The notes under the pieces: generated by a model
What the model saw: the letters and a program-made list of their open reading frames with translations, nothing else
Database searches by the model: none
What the model was told of the DNA's origin: nothing
In this document: positions 51,989 through 61,300 of the stretch, in pieces
Layout: the number at the start of each line of letters is the position of its first letter
Numbering within the stretch: position 1 is the stretch's first letter
Made by a program: the position numbers and the translations under genes
Assembly (NCBI GenBank): GCA_965237595.1
Contig: CBDEFY010000006.1
Coordinates: forward strand, 186,001-250,000
Source of the DNA: UBA9611 sp965237595
Lineage (GTDB): Bacteria; Chloroflexota; Dehalococcoidia; Lucifugimonadales; UBA3495
Length of the DNA: 64,000 nt
Reading direction: 5' to 3'

Positions 51989-53245
51989 ATGGACGCTCCG
52001 GTCAGAATCGAAAACAGAGCTCAATTGATTTACCTGCTCACGGAAGCGGCCGAGATCGAGCACGGCATCATGTGCTGTTATTTGTTTGCTGCGTTCAGCA
52101 TGAAGCGGGGAGTTGAGGAGGGCATCTCCGAGGAGCAGCTTGGTTTCGTACGGCGGTGGCGAAGGACTATCCTCCAGATTTCCGTTGAGGAAATGTTGCA
52201 CATGTGCCTGGCCTGCAACCTTCTCACCGCAGTGGGCGGCGCTCCCCATTTACGCCGGCCAAACCTCCTCGTAAGCCCAAAAGCTTATCCCCCGTCCTTT
52301 AAATTAGAGCTTGCCCCGTTTGGCTGGCAATCGCTGGAAAACTTCATAATCATCGAAAGGCCAGAGGAACTGGAACCGGTAGCCCGGGAAGGCGCCAGTT
52401 CAGGTTCGCCGTTTCCGCCACCGCCGAAGCTCAGCGATATTTTCTCAAGCGCCCGAGATTATCAGAACCAAGGCCGCCTTTACCACGGCATCGAAGACGG
52501 ACTCCAATACCTCTCCCAAAAATACGGTGCGGAACGGCTCTTCATCGGCCCACCCAAAGCCCAGATAGCCGGCGCCTATTTCAACCTACCAGGCTTGAAC
52601 CCGGTCACGGACCTGGCTTCAGCGGAAGCCGCTCTTCAGGGAATCATCGTGCAAGGGGAAGGAGCACGCGGCGTTTCAAAGGATTCCCATCATGGCAGAT
52701 TTCTTGCTATCCAAGAAGAGTACGAGCAGATTCTAAGGGAAGACCCCAAATTCGAGCCGGGACGGCCGGTGATGAGTAATCCGTATTCAATGTTACCGAA
52801 TGACGTCGATGATGATAGCGAAGTGAACCTAATAGAAGACCCTCTGAGCATCGACATAAGCAATCTGTTTGACGGGTGCTACGAGCTTTTGATGCAATTG
52901 CTAGGGCGATTGTTTGCCCACGGGGAGGAATCTGAGGACGAGCTTACACGGCTGTCGGATATTACCGAAGGGCTGATGGTAGATGTAATCGGGCCGCCAG
53001 GAGAGGCTCTGACACGACTGCCCGCAGGCCCTTCTCATTCAGGACTGATGGCGGGTCCAAGTTTCAGATTCTCCCGGGATATCAACACGCCACCCCACCG
53101 AGATCCAGCCCGGGCGTTGTTCATTGAGCGGTTGAAAGAGTTGTCCGCATATTGCGGATTTCTTGAGACTGAGGGGTCCTTGTCATCGGTCTTGACCAAG
53201 GTAAGGGCTTCGCTGGGCCGGTACGCAGAACAACTGGAAAGGTAG
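51989..53245 (+). CDS. VioB/RebD-like ferritin-fold protein
   Basis: A 418-residue protein. The N-terminal 230 residues match the ferritin-like iminophenyl-pyruvate-dimer-synthase domain of VioB and RebD: LTEAAEIEHGIMCCYLFAAFSMK and ILQISVEEMLHMCLACNLLTAVGGAPHLRRPN carry the Glu/His helices. The C-terminal 180 residues (FDGCYELLMQLLGRLFAHGEES) are a second helical unit. No violacein or rebeccamycin genes are near, so a standalone ferritin-like oxidase is more likely. The cNMP-binding gene converges on it. Confidence 0.75.
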   Translation: MDAPVRIENRAQLIYLLTEAAEIEHGIMCCYLFAAFSMKRGVEEGISEEQLGFVRRWRRTILQISVEEMLHMCLACNLLTAVGGAPHLRRPNLLVSPKAYPPSFKLELAPFGWQSLENFIIIERPEELEPVAREGASSGSPFPPPPKLSDIFSSARDYQNQGRLYHGIEDGLQYLSQKYGAERLFIGPPKAQIAGAYFNLPGLNPVTDLASAEAALQGIIVQGEGARGVSKDSHHGRFLAIQEEYEQILREDPKFEPGRPVMSNPYSMLPNDVDDDSEVNLIEDPLSIDISNLFDGCYELLMQLLGRLFAHGEESEDELTRLSDITEGLMVDVIGPPGEALTRLPAGPSHSGLMAGPSFRFSRDINTPPHRDPARALFIERLKELSAYCGFLETEGSLSSVLTKVRASLGRYAEQLER

Positions 53246-53267
53246 CAATGGTCGAGTGAGGCGAAAG

Positions 53268-53696
53268 TTATTCCACCAGCCGCGCGTCGCTGTCCCTTAA
53301 TTTCTGGGCGAGAATTTGGAGCAGCTTTATCCCCATCTGAGGGTGCCGCTCAAGCTGAGTGAGGAACACCCATCGGTCGATACCCAAGCACTCAACCTCG
53401 TTAATCGCCCGCACAGTTGCCGTCCTGGGCCATTCGCCGAGAAGCGCCATCTCGCCGAACACCTCCCCTGAACCCAACCGGTTCACAGTGCGCTCCTGCT
53501 CAGTGCCCAAGGCTTTCACCGCCTCCACATTCCCCGTGATTATCGCGTAGAGCCCGTTGCCGGTGCGGCCCTCTTCGACAATCAACTCGCCGGGGCCGAA
53601 CTTCTTCTGAAATGTTAAGCCTGAAACGGCGTCAAGCTGCTGCTCATCCAGTCCGGAGAACAACCACACGTGGCGCAACACGTCCGCCGTGGACAT
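53268..53696 (-). CDS. cyclic-nucleotide-binding domain protein
   Basis: This 142-residue single cNMP-binding domain has the phosphate cassette GEVFGEMALLGEWPRTATVRA (FGE...R-T), preceded by the beta roll (VEEGRTGNGLYAIITGNVEAV). No HTH follows, so it is not a CRP-type regulator. It would act through a partner. It lies close to the class III cyclase gene (49047), which may make the ligand; this link is inference. ATG 53696 has a weak ribosome site (AAGGAGGCAACGTC, 8 bases). Confidence 0.85.
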   Translation of the reverse strand: MSTADVLRHVWLFSGLDEQQLDAVSGLTFQKKFGPGELIVEEGRTGNGLYAIITGNVEAVKALGTEQERTVNRLGSGEVFGEMALLGEWPRTATVRAINEVECLGIDRWVFLTQLERHPQMGIKLLQILAQKLRDSDARLVE

Positions 53697-54049
53697 GACG
53701 TTGCCTCCTTGTTGGGTTTTGGGTCGATAAGTCTTGGGGATCTATCCATCAATCGATCGGTGGGGAAATCACCATGTCACGCATCAGAAAAGCCGATTTC
53801 CTTATGTGTTCCGTCGCAAAGCGGTTTCATTGCTGAAGCCCCGCACCGGCACAGGGCCACTCTGTTGCGCGTCTCCAGAGGCTGATCATCGCTCCGTTCT
53901 ATCGGGATGCCTCCGGAAACCCACAGAGGCCCATCGGGTGTAGACCGTCAGCGATAATGGGACACATATAAGGGTAGGAAAACCCGAGAGTCGGAGGGTG
54001 GTGTGAGCTCCTGAAATGAGGGTAGAGTTACCCACAGAAAGGAGCAGAT
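53697..54049. other. 350-bp region with no recognised gene
   Basis: It contains the upstream region of the cNMP-binding gene and, from about 53950 (TGGGACACAT), the probable left end of the following IS3-type element. Its matching right end was not found with confidence. Confidence 0.4.
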
Positions 54050-54457
54050 GTGTCCCAATTAGAAGTAAGCAAAGCAGAGGCCGCCGAGGAACGAAGCGAG
54101 CAGACCAGGTCTTTCGTCCGTACAGTGAAGGCGGCTGCCCGACGTAAGTACACCTCCGAAGACAAGATCCGAATTGTTCTGGAGGGCTTCCGCCGCGAGG
54201 TCACAGTCAACGACCTGTGCCGGCGGGAGGGGATCAAGCCCCACTCCTACTACTCGTGGACCAAAGAGTTCATGGAGGCGGGCAAGGAGAGGTTGACCCG
54301 TGACTCGGTTCGGGACGCCACTCAGCATGAGGTAGGGCAGCTCAAGCGAGAGAACGGGGAACTCAAGGAGCTAGTGGCCGATCTGTCGCTGGAGGCGTAC
54401 CGTCTCAAAAAAACGGCCATCCCCGTGCCCCAGGACGCCACCGGTACCAGCGGATGA
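54050..54457 (+). CDS. IS3-family transposase OrfA
   Basis: This 135-residue protein has a helix-turn-helix (RKYTSEDKIRIVLEGFRREVTVNDLCRREGIKPHSYYSWTKEF) followed by a coiled coil (QLKRENGELKELVADLSLEAYRLKK). The start is GTG with AGGAG 6 bases upstream. It overlaps OrfB by ATGA (54454-54457). This is a different IS3-type element from the copies at 1 and 17718. Confidence 0.88.
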   Translation: MSQLEVSKAEAAEERSEQTRSFVRTVKAAARRKYTSEDKIRIVLEGFRREVTVNDLCRREGIKPHSYYSWTKEFMEAGKERLTRDSVRDATQHEVGQLKRENGELKELVADLSLEAYRLKKTAIPVPQDATGTSG

Positions 54458-55362
54458 GCGCCCCGGAGAAGGCAGAGGTAGTTACCAAAGTATCCTCGTC
54501 TCCCCTCCCCAAGCGAAAGGTCCTCAGAGAGCTGGGCATCCCTAAGAGCACCTACTACCGGTGGCTCAGACGCCAAGACCAACAAGGACTTGAGGACCGA
54601 CCAGAAGGCGATCAGGCACCATGGAACCGTCTTACTATTCAGGAAGAACGCTCAGTCCTGTTATCAGCCAGAGAGATGCCAGAGCTGAGCTGCCGTCAGC
54701 TGGCCGCGTGGATCACCGACAACCAGGGCTTCTCAGTCTCAGAGTCCAGCGTCTACCGTATCCTGGGCAGGGAGGGCCTAGTGAAGCGGCCTGAGATGCG
54801 GTTGGCCGCGGGGAAGGAGTACCACCGCAAGACCACAGGACCTCACCAGATGTGGGCCACCGATGCCTCATACTTCAGGGTGGTTGGTTGGGGCTACTAC
54901 TACCTGGTCACCGTTATGGACGACTACTCCCGCTTCATCCTGGCTCACAGGCTTCAGCAAGATATGACGGCCGACTCCTTCATCGAGGTGGTCCAGGATG
55001 CTGTGGACACGACCAGCATGGACCAAGTTCCAGTCACAGACCGCACCAGGCTGCTGAGTGACAACGGTCCAGGCTATGTCTAAAGAGCATTCAGGGACTA
55101 CCTGGGGATGGTTGGCATCAAGCACATCCTAGCAACTCCTTTCCACCCTCAGACCAACGGGAAGCTGGAGCGCTACCACCAGACCATCAAACGGGACGTC
55201 AACCAGGTGCCTTATGAGTTGCCCGCCGACCTTGAGGCTGCTATCGCGGCCTTCGTCAGCTACTACAACTACCGGCGCTATCACAAGGCTCTGGGCAACG
55301 TGACACCATCAGACGTGCTCAAGCCCGTATTCCCCATTTGGCTCAAACAAGTGATGCGGTAA
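54454..55362 (+). pseudogene. IS3-family transposase OrfB with an in-frame stop
   Basis: The frame carries MWATDASYFRVVGWGYYY and LLSDNGPGYV, then TAA at 55081-55083. The same frame continues RAFRDYLGMVGIKHILATPFHPQTNGKLERYHQTIK, which holds the catalytic Glu, and ends at 55362. The two Asp and the Glu of the DDE triad are thus on either side of one nonsense codon, probably a Ser TCA to TAA change. The element is likely dead. Confidence 0.9.
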
Positions 55363-55481
55363 ACAGGCAACTTTCTTGTTTTTCTAGTCGTTACATGAAT
55401 CTCTTAGCCGTATTTCAGATATAATACATGCAATAAGTTGGCTATTTCAGATAACTTGCGTACCGACATTGGAGGCACCCG

Positions 55482-56827
55482 ATGGGTGACCGCGAAAAGG
55501 CCTCTCTTCGACTCCAATTCAATCCCCAAATCCGGCTGGAGTTACCCGGCTGGAGTTACATGGTGCCACCATCACCTCCGACGCCGGACTGCTGGCATTC
55601 CGAGAACTGGATGACGCCCTGGACCTTACCCCCATAGCCTCCGACTATCTCCAGGAAAGCCGTACCGGCCGCAACATCCGCCACCACCTGGTCCCTCTGC
55701 TCCGCCAGTCCATCTACAGCCGCTTGGCCGACTACGATGATACCAACGATGCAGAACGTCTTTCCCAAGACCCAGCCATGAGAGTTGTCGTGGGCTGGCA
55801 AGGCTCAGACCGCAACGCCGCCAGAACCAACACCATGAGCCGTTTTGAGACGGAGACTCTGACTCAAGAGGACAACCTAAAGGGGCTGGCCCTGATGAAT
55901 CCCCAGTGGGTGGAGCTGGCCATGGCTCACACTCCACACCGGCGAGTGATTCTGGACATGGACAGTTCGGAGAGTCCAGTGCATGGTCAGCAGGAAGGAG
56001 CCGCCTACAACGGGCACTTCGAGTGTGTCTGCTATCATCCCCTCTTTCTGTTCAACCAGTTTGGGGATTGCGAAGGAGCGACGCTACGACCCGGAAACGT
56101 GCATAGTGCCGATGGCTGGCAGGAACTCCTTGAGCCGGTGGTGAAAGGATACCAGAAGAAAGGGCTGCGGTTGCTGTTCCGGGGTGACGCTGCTTTTGCC
56201 AAGCCGGAGCTATACGAGTATCTGGAACAAGGAAAGATCGGGTACGCCATCCGGCTTCCCGCCAATCAGGTAATTCAGGAGCAGATCCAACCCTTGCTGG
56301 AGCGTCCTACCGAATGGCCATCCCGGGAGCCTAGCGTCTCCTACCATGACTTTGCCTATCAGGCCCAGAGTTGGCACTTGCCCAGGCGAGTGGTGGCTAA
56401 AGTAGAGTGGCATCAGGGGGAGCTATTTCCCAGGGTTGGTTTCATCGTGACCAACCTGAGCTATCCACCCAAAGGAATAGTCCGCTTTTACAATGGCCGT
56501 GGCACGGCGGAGCAGTGGATCAAGGAGGGCAAGTACGCCCTGAACTGGACCCGGCTTTCCTGCCACAAGTTCGTGGCCAACCAGGTGAGACTATGGCTGT
56601 TCGTCCTGACTTACAACCTGGGCAACTTTATGAGAAGGCTGGTGTTGCCGGAGGATATGAAGCACTGGACTCTGACCAGTCTTCAGACCAGGCTGATCAA
56701 GACGGGTGGGCGACTGGTACGCCACGCAAGGAGGCTGGTGTTTCAGCTTGCCGAGGTGCTGGCAACCAGGGAAATGCTGACCGGGATACTAGAACGGATC
56801 AGCCGGCTTCGGCTGGCACCTGGCTAG
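55482..56827 (+). pseudogene. IS1380-family transposase inactivated by a 14-bp duplication
   Basis: ATG 55482 (MGDREKASLRLQFNPQIRLE) has GGAGG upstream. CCGGCTGGAGTTAC occurs twice in tandem at 55532-55545 and 55546-55559, shifting the frame. Removing one copy gives RLELHGATITSDAGLLAFRELDD and joins the long frame to 56827. DDE regions are VILDMDSSESPVHG, LLFRGDAAFAKPELYEYL and GTAEQWIKEGKYALNW. The element is otherwise full length. Confidence 0.9.
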
Positions 56828-57313
56828 CCTGCTTTGAGAGCACAGGTATTTCGGACAGTTATGGGGTCGTCCGGGGTAAATAGACCACCCCGAGGGAGAC
56901 GCTTGGGCAGGGGCAGGCAATTCTAGACTTTTACGCTCGTCAGGGGGGTGGTTACCCTATGGGAGTGGGTCAGTTGAGTGAATCGGATGCAGTTGACGCC
57001 CTCAGGCTGCCCTTTTATAGTTCGAGCCATCCCACAGGGTCACATGGTTGGAGGAATCAGTTTGATCTGGGCAATCCCGACTTAGAGATACCCGGCGAGT
57101 CCTTTGCCGACAAGTTCCGGACCATGGAGCGCTTCCAGGCGGAGGTTAGACCCCTGGTGCCCGCGTCATGATCCTCGTACGCCTTGCTACAGGTGTTTTG
57201 CCGGGGTGAGGGGATTAGGGGTCTCATATCAGGCTTCCCCTAATCCCGCCAACAAAGAGTTATCAGTCCGAGCAACGGTCAGCAATTACTGTATTTGCTG
57301 GGGAGGAAAGACG
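56828..57313. other. 480-bp region between the IS1380 remnant and the cupin gene
   Basis: A weak frame at 56959-57171 ends with a plausible protein tail (GESFADKFRTMERFQAEVRPLV) but has no recognisable family or good start. It may be the 3' remnant of a gene cut by the IS. Nothing else was recognised. Confidence 0.35.
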
Positions 57314-57667
57314 ATGCCCATCATAAGTCAAGCTGATGCAACCACGGAAGTGGGATATCCCGGGGTCGAGCGGGCGGTCCTCGTCGACGCTACCCAGGGT
57401 GCCCTGTCGTTATACATCAGCCACCTGGAAATCGGACCTGGAGGTCGGGTCACCACCCACATCCACCCCGACAGCGAAGAGGCCATGGTCATCGTGGAGG
57501 GCAGTCTGGAAGCAATTCTGGGTGACCAGGTAGTTACGCTAGGAGAGGGGGACACTGTCCTGGCCCCTGCAGGTGTCAAGTACGGGTTCGAAAACCGGTC
57601 CGGCGCTACCGCAAGGTTGTTGGCCATATTCCCCAAGACCCAGTTCGAAAGAGTCCCGATGGAGTAG
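57314..57667 (+). CDS. cupin-2 domain protein
   Basis: This 117-residue single beta-barrel has cupin motif 1, GGRVTTHIHPDSEEAMVIVEGSL (two His and Glu), and motif 2, GDTVLAPAGVKYGFENRSG, in which the usual His is replaced by Tyr (KYGFEN). ATG 57314 follows GGGAGGAAAG. It may bind a metal or a small ligand; whether it is an enzyme is unknown. The next gene, at 57828, could be in the same transcript. Confidence 0.8.
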   Translation: MPIISQADATTEVGYPGVERAVLVDATQGALSLYISHLEIGPGGRVTTHIHPDSEEAMVIVEGSLEAILGDQVVTLGEGDTVLAPAGVKYGFENRSGATARLLAIFPKTQFERVPME

Positions 57668-57736
57668 AATTGGCCTGTGTGAGGCCGCTCCGGGAGGAAG
57701 CACACTGGGGGCTTATCAGAACCCCCCCGCTGTGGA

Positions 57737-57788
57737 TCGACAAGCTCACCACGAACGGAAGGAAACCGTTCGCCCTGAGCCTGTCGAA
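57737..57788. repeat. imperfect inverted repeat, TCGACAAGCTCA...CGAACGG family
   Basis: TCGACAAGCTCACCACGAAC followed by GG is matched, after a short AAGGAAA loop, by CCGTTCGCCCTGAGCCTGTC followed by GA. About 18 of 22 bases pair. It is a dispersed intergenic repeat with a half copy at 10328. Confidence 0.7.
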
Positions 57789-57827
57789 GGGCGGGCGCAA
57801 GACTAGATTAACTGAAGGAGGACTCCC

Positions 57828-58136
57828 ATGTACCTAATTCGGCGGGTTTTCAGATGTAAACCAGGGACAGCTCGAAGGGCGGCGGAGCAGATCACGAAGA
57901 TTGGCAAGGCTTATGAAAACGCCGGTCAGCGCTCTCCGATAAGGGTATATACCAGCGGTGGCACTGTACCGGGACCTGCCAATACGGTCTATATGGACTG
58001 GACGGCGCCAGTGTTAGAGTCACCCTACCGCGAAGGTAACCCAATGCCGGAGGAGATCAGGTCTGTGTCGCAGCAGATGAATGAATTCGTGGAGGAAAGC
58101 TACATCGAGTTTTATGAGATGTTCGAACCGCAATAG
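57828..58136 (+). CDS. 102-residue hypothetical protein, dimeric alpha/beta-barrel-like
   Basis: The pattern MYLIRRVFRCKPGTARRAAEQITKIGKAYENAG...RVYTSGGTVPG...VYMDW followed by a C-terminal helix suggests a NIPSNAP-like or ABM-like ferredoxin fold. AAGGAGGAC precedes the ATG. No catalytic residues can be assigned. It follows the cupin by 160 bases. Confidence 0.6.
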   Translation: MYLIRRVFRCKPGTARRAAEQITKIGKAYENAGQRSPIRVYTSGGTVPGPANTVYMDWTAPVLESPYREGNPMPEEIRSVSQQMNEFVEESYIEFYEMFEPQ

Positions 58137-58230
58137 CAGGATGTGCCAGCATGGTTTGGCGGTGGCCGCCGACATGAAGACAATCCAGTCCCTTCGGAGG
58201 ACATGCTTTAGACCGATAATTCGCGGCGGC

Positions 58231-58578
58231 CTACACCACTCCCGATTCCGCCAGGTAAGCCAACTCCGTCCTTTGAAGCCCCAGTTCCCCGCAGTAAATC
58301 TCCTCGTTGTGCTCCCCGATCAAGGGGGCCCGTCTTGATATTCGCCAGGGTGAGCCGTTGTATATACCGGCGGGACCGGGGTATTTGAAGCTCCGGTCCA
58401 GCTCAGGATGGGGAACCTCCACCCAAAAGCCGCGATCATTCAGGTGGCCCTCATCCACCAGTTCATCGGGCGCCCGAATCGATCCCCAGTTGAGCCCCCG
58501 CTCCTGGGCGCCATAGGCCATCTCATCCCGGGTCAAATGTGCGGCAAAGTTGCCTACCATCTCGGTGATGTGGGTCAA
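58231..58578 (-). pseudogene. CaiB/BaiF CoA-transferase, C-terminal fragment
   Basis: About 115 residues match the C-terminal part of type III CoA-transferases (AAHLTRDEMAYGAQERGLNWGSIRAPDEL..., RISRRAPLIGEHNEEIYCGELGLQRTELAYLAESGVV). The N-terminal two thirds, including the catalytic Asp, are missing. The break coincides with the start of an IS remnant at about 58577, so the gene was probably cut by that element. Confidence 0.85.
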
Positions 58579-58739
58579 GGGAAGACGGCAAGAGATCCTA
58601 CAACGCAGGAAGGAGGTGAAGGCTCAAACCACCGAACGGCGACGACGCTACAACAGGGCCCTCAGGGAGCTCACCAGACCTCCATCCAGCCCCTGATCTC
58701 TCGGCTCCCAATGTGTCCCACTTTTGCTGGTTGCTAACA
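58577..58739 (+). mobile_element. IS481-like element, 3' remnant
   Basis: The frame KGRRQEILQRRKEVKAQTTERRRRYNRALRELTRPP ends at TGA 58694-58696 and has the composition of a transposase C-terminal tail. It is followed by an IS-like end, CAATGTGTCCCACTTTTGCT...GCTAACA, whose complement starts TGTTAGCAACC. The remnant truncates genes on both sides. Confidence 0.55.
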
Positions 58740-58889
58740 GTCCTCGGCACTGATGACGCCCTCTTTTTGCCATTCGAGCGGCTCGCCGTATTCTGACATT
58801 ACTTGCTTCTTGCGAACCAGAGGAATCCCGCCCCGGACGATGTATGGGCCGTCGGGGCGGACGGTGATTTGCTGATTTTCTTCTGGCAT
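58734..58889 (-). pseudogene. CDGSH-type iron-sulfur protein, N-terminal fragment
   Basis: MPEENQQITVRPDGPYIVRGGIPLVRKKQVMSEYGEPLEWQKEGV matches the segment that precedes the CDGSH cluster in this family. The frame then ends at a TAG formed by the IS remnant's terminal TGTTAG. The C-terminal CxCG...CDGSH ligands are lost. ATG 58889 was preferred over a codon 17 residues upstream. Confidence 0.75.
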
Positions 58890-58987
58890 CACTCTTTCCT
58901 TGAATGGCTTTGGCCGGAATTTTAGCACAATCCCTCTCAACTCTTGGGAGATTAGTGCGGGAGCGTCAAAGCCGCACCGGAATCAGT

Positions 58988-60112
58988 CTAGAACCGCGAA
59001 AGGCTGAACGGTTCCAGCGGTGCCGAATTCCCGTCCAATAGATATTGGGCCATTAATTCTGCAGTGCCGGGGCTCAGCATGATGCCACAGGCATCGTGCC
59101 CCGCCGCGATGCTGAAACCATCCATCTCCGGCACCGGTCCCAGCACCGGCATGCCATCTGGAGTAGCCGGCCTCACTCCGGCCCGGCCCGCGATGAATTC
59201 GGCATCGGCCAGGCTGGGAAAGCTCAAGGTAGCCGCAGCAATCATCTGGCTGACGCCGGCGGCGGTTACTATCTCGTCAAACCGGCCCTCTTGCCGGGTG
59301 GCGCCCACCAGCACGTTTCCGTCCAATCTGGGCACCACATAAGCCTCGAAATTGCGCACCGGAAACTGGGGCAGAAATCCGGGTTTTCGCAACAAGATTC
59401 TTTCTCCCTTGACGGGCTGCACCGGAATCGCCGGAGCCCCATCGCCCTGCAACCACTTGGCGGGTATCCCGCTCCACGGTCCGGCGGCTAACACTACCTG
59501 TCCCGCGATGATGCCGCCCGCAGGCGTGTCCACTCTGGTTACCCGCCTTCCCTCGCGCCGGAGGCCTGAGACTTCAACTCCCTGGTGAAACTGAGCGCCC
59601 AACCGGCTGGCGGCTTGGACCAACGAGTCCACTAACCCCTGGCCGCGAATATATCCTTCTTTGGGGGAAAAAACGCCGCCCAAGACCGCCGGATTAACCT
59701 CTGGCTCCCGGTGGACCACTTCGGCCGGGTCCAGCCAGACTACGCCCATTTCCAACCCGCTCTGCCAGACCAGATTACGGCGCAGTTCTTCGGCTTCATC
59801 AGCGGTAAAGGCCAGTTTGAACACCCCGGCCTGCCGGAACTCGGGGTCGATTCCCGCCTCAGACAACTCGGCGGCCAATGACGGGAAGAGCTCCAGACTG
59901 CGCATGCCCAGGCGCCACATTGGCTCGACTGCCGGGTTCACGTGCCAGAGCGGCGAAATCACCCCCGCTGTCGCCCCGGAGGCCCCGGCTGCAAACCGCG
60001 TGCGATCCATGACCACCGTCCGCACCTGCTGTTTGGCCAGTTGATAAGCGATGGAGCAGCCAATCACTCCGCCGCCGATTATTACGACGTCTGAAGACTC
60101 AGGAAGCGTCAA
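58988..60112 (-). CDS. FAD-dependent glycine/amino-acid oxidase (ThiO-like)
   Basis: A 374-residue DAO-family flavoprotein. The dinucleotide loop is VVIIGGGVIGCSIAYQLAKQQ at the start, GASGATAGVISP binds FAD, AEVVHREPEVNPAVLGGVFSPKEGYIRGQGLV is typical of ThiO, and RAGVRPATPDGMPVLGPVPEMDGFSIAAGHDACGIMLSP is the conserved end. ThiO makes the glycine imine for thiamine, but no thi genes are near. It could also oxidise other amines or D-amino acids. Confidence 0.87.
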   Translation of the reverse strand: MTLPESSDVVIIGGGVIGCSIAYQLAKQQVRTVVMDRTRFAAGASGATAGVISPLWHVNPAVEPMWRLGMRSLELFPSLAAELSEAGIDPEFRQAGVFKLAFTADEAEELRRNLVWQSGLEMGVVWLDPAEVVHREPEVNPAVLGGVFSPKEGYIRGQGLVDSLVQAASRLGAQFHQGVEVSGLRREGRRVTRVDTPAGGIIAGQVVLAAGPWSGIPAKWLQGDGAPAIPVQPVKGERILLRKPGFLPQFPVRNFEAYVVPRLDGNVLVGATRQEGRFDEIVTAAGVSQMIAAATLSFPSLADAEFIAGRAGVRPATPDGMPVLGPVPEMDGFSIAAGHDACGIMLSPGTAELMAQYLLDGNSAPLEPFSLSRF

Positions 60113-60262
60113 AATCTACCCCTTGATCCATCATCGACGGACAATACCGCAGCCGTCCTTACGGCCTTGCTGCGCAAAATTCAGACTCCGCTCCAATGTG
60201 AGCTCCCGAGAAAAGCCAGCCCACTTCACCTCCACGGCGGTATTTGGTGCGGATGGAACCCG

Positions 60263-61300
60263 CTAATTGGCACCGGTTACGCCGGGTTCGGTGGATTCGT
60301 ATGGAATGCGGGCCTCCACGGTGGTGCCCTGACCTAGAGTACTCTGCACCTGCATCAAGCCCCCAGTCAAACGGGCCCGTTCCCGCATGTTGGTAAGACC
60401 GAAACCACCGCCGGTGGGCGAGATGCCTTGTGTCGCCCGGTGTTCAAATCCTACTCCGTCGTCTGCCACAGTAATGCGAAGCTCTTCCAGGTCGAAATAT
60501 ATGGAGACCACAGCCGTCTTCGCCTGAGAGTAATTGATGACGTTGTTCAAGGCCTCCTGTACAACTCTTAATGCCGCCGACTTATTTCGGTGGCACAGGG
60601 CGATTGGCTCCGCCCCGGTCACCCGCAAGTCACCCTCTATGTTGTTCTGCCTGAGCCTCTCCACTTCAATTTCGACGGCTTCTACCAGACCCGACGAATC
60701 TAAAACCTGAGGCTGTAGGTCCCATATCGACCGTCTGGCCTCCTCCACGCAACTGGCGGCCAGGAGCCTAATCGACTCTAATTCTGCCCGGGCGACCGTT
60801 TGATCGCCATCCATGGCATCGTCGGCCATTTCCAACCGAAGGACCATCAAGGTGAGTGGCTGGACGAGGGTATCATGAATCTCACTGGCCAGCTGGTTGC
60901 GCTCCTCAACGATTGCTACATTCCTCTGTCTTTCTACCTCGATTTTCCTGGCGTCGGGGTGGCCGTCGGCAACGGCGCGCACAATGACGACCGTGCCGAT
61001 TTCTCCATATATGCTAATTATTGAAGCGTAAATCTCGATTGCCAGCACGCCTCCCGATTTGGTAAGACACCTTAGCCCATCAGTCCATCCCCCGCCCCCG
61101 GCACGCACCAATTGGGTGAACTTCTGGAATTCCTGTATGTCATCGGGATGAACCGCGAAAACACCAATAGAAATAAGTTCCTCTCGAGAATAGCCAAGCA
61201 ATGCACATGCTTCAGGGTTTGCATCAGCGATGCTGTCGCTTTCAGGGTCGATGAGGAAAACGGCATCTTTGAGTTGGTTCAGTAGGTTGGGCAAACGCAT
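60263..61300 (-). CDS. PAS-domain sensor histidine kinase, NarL type
   Basis: A protein of about 345 residues. The N-terminal PAS domain (LKDAVFLIDPESDSIADANPEACALLGYSREEL) precedes a HisKA_3 dimerisation helix with the phospho-His in VEERNQLASEIHDTLVQPLTLM. The ATP domain has RVVQEALNNVINYS, VADDGVGFE and GGGFGLTNMRERA. There is no membrane segment, so it is a soluble sensor. ATG 61300 (MRLPNLL) follows AGGAGG. Its paralogue 61712-63094 carries the output HTH, and no separate response regulator is in the window. Confidence 0.87.
   Translation of the reverse strand: MRLPNLLNQLKDAVFLIDPESDSIADANPEACALLGYSREELISIGVFAVHPDDIQEFQKFTQLVRAGGGGWTDGLRCLTKSGGVLAIEIYASIISIYGEIGTVVIVRAVADGHPDARKIEVERQRNVAIVEERNQLASEIHDTLVQPLTLMVLRLEMADDAMDGDQTVARAELESIRLLAASCVEEARRSIWDLQPQVLDSSGLVEAVEIEVERLRQNNIEGDLRVTGAEPIALCHRNKSAALRVVQEALNNVINYSQAKTAVVSIYFDLEELRITVADDGVGFEHRATQGISPTGGGFGLTNMRERARLTGGLMQVQSTLGQGTTVEARIPYESTEPGVTGAN

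Noticed and set aside
53268..53696. The cNMP-binding protein as a CRP-type transcription factor
   Set aside because: The protein ends after the binding domain; no helix-turn-helix follows.
56959..57171. A 70-codon frame as a real gene
   Set aside because: No family match and no convincing start or ribosome site; kept only as a possible remnant in the gap note.
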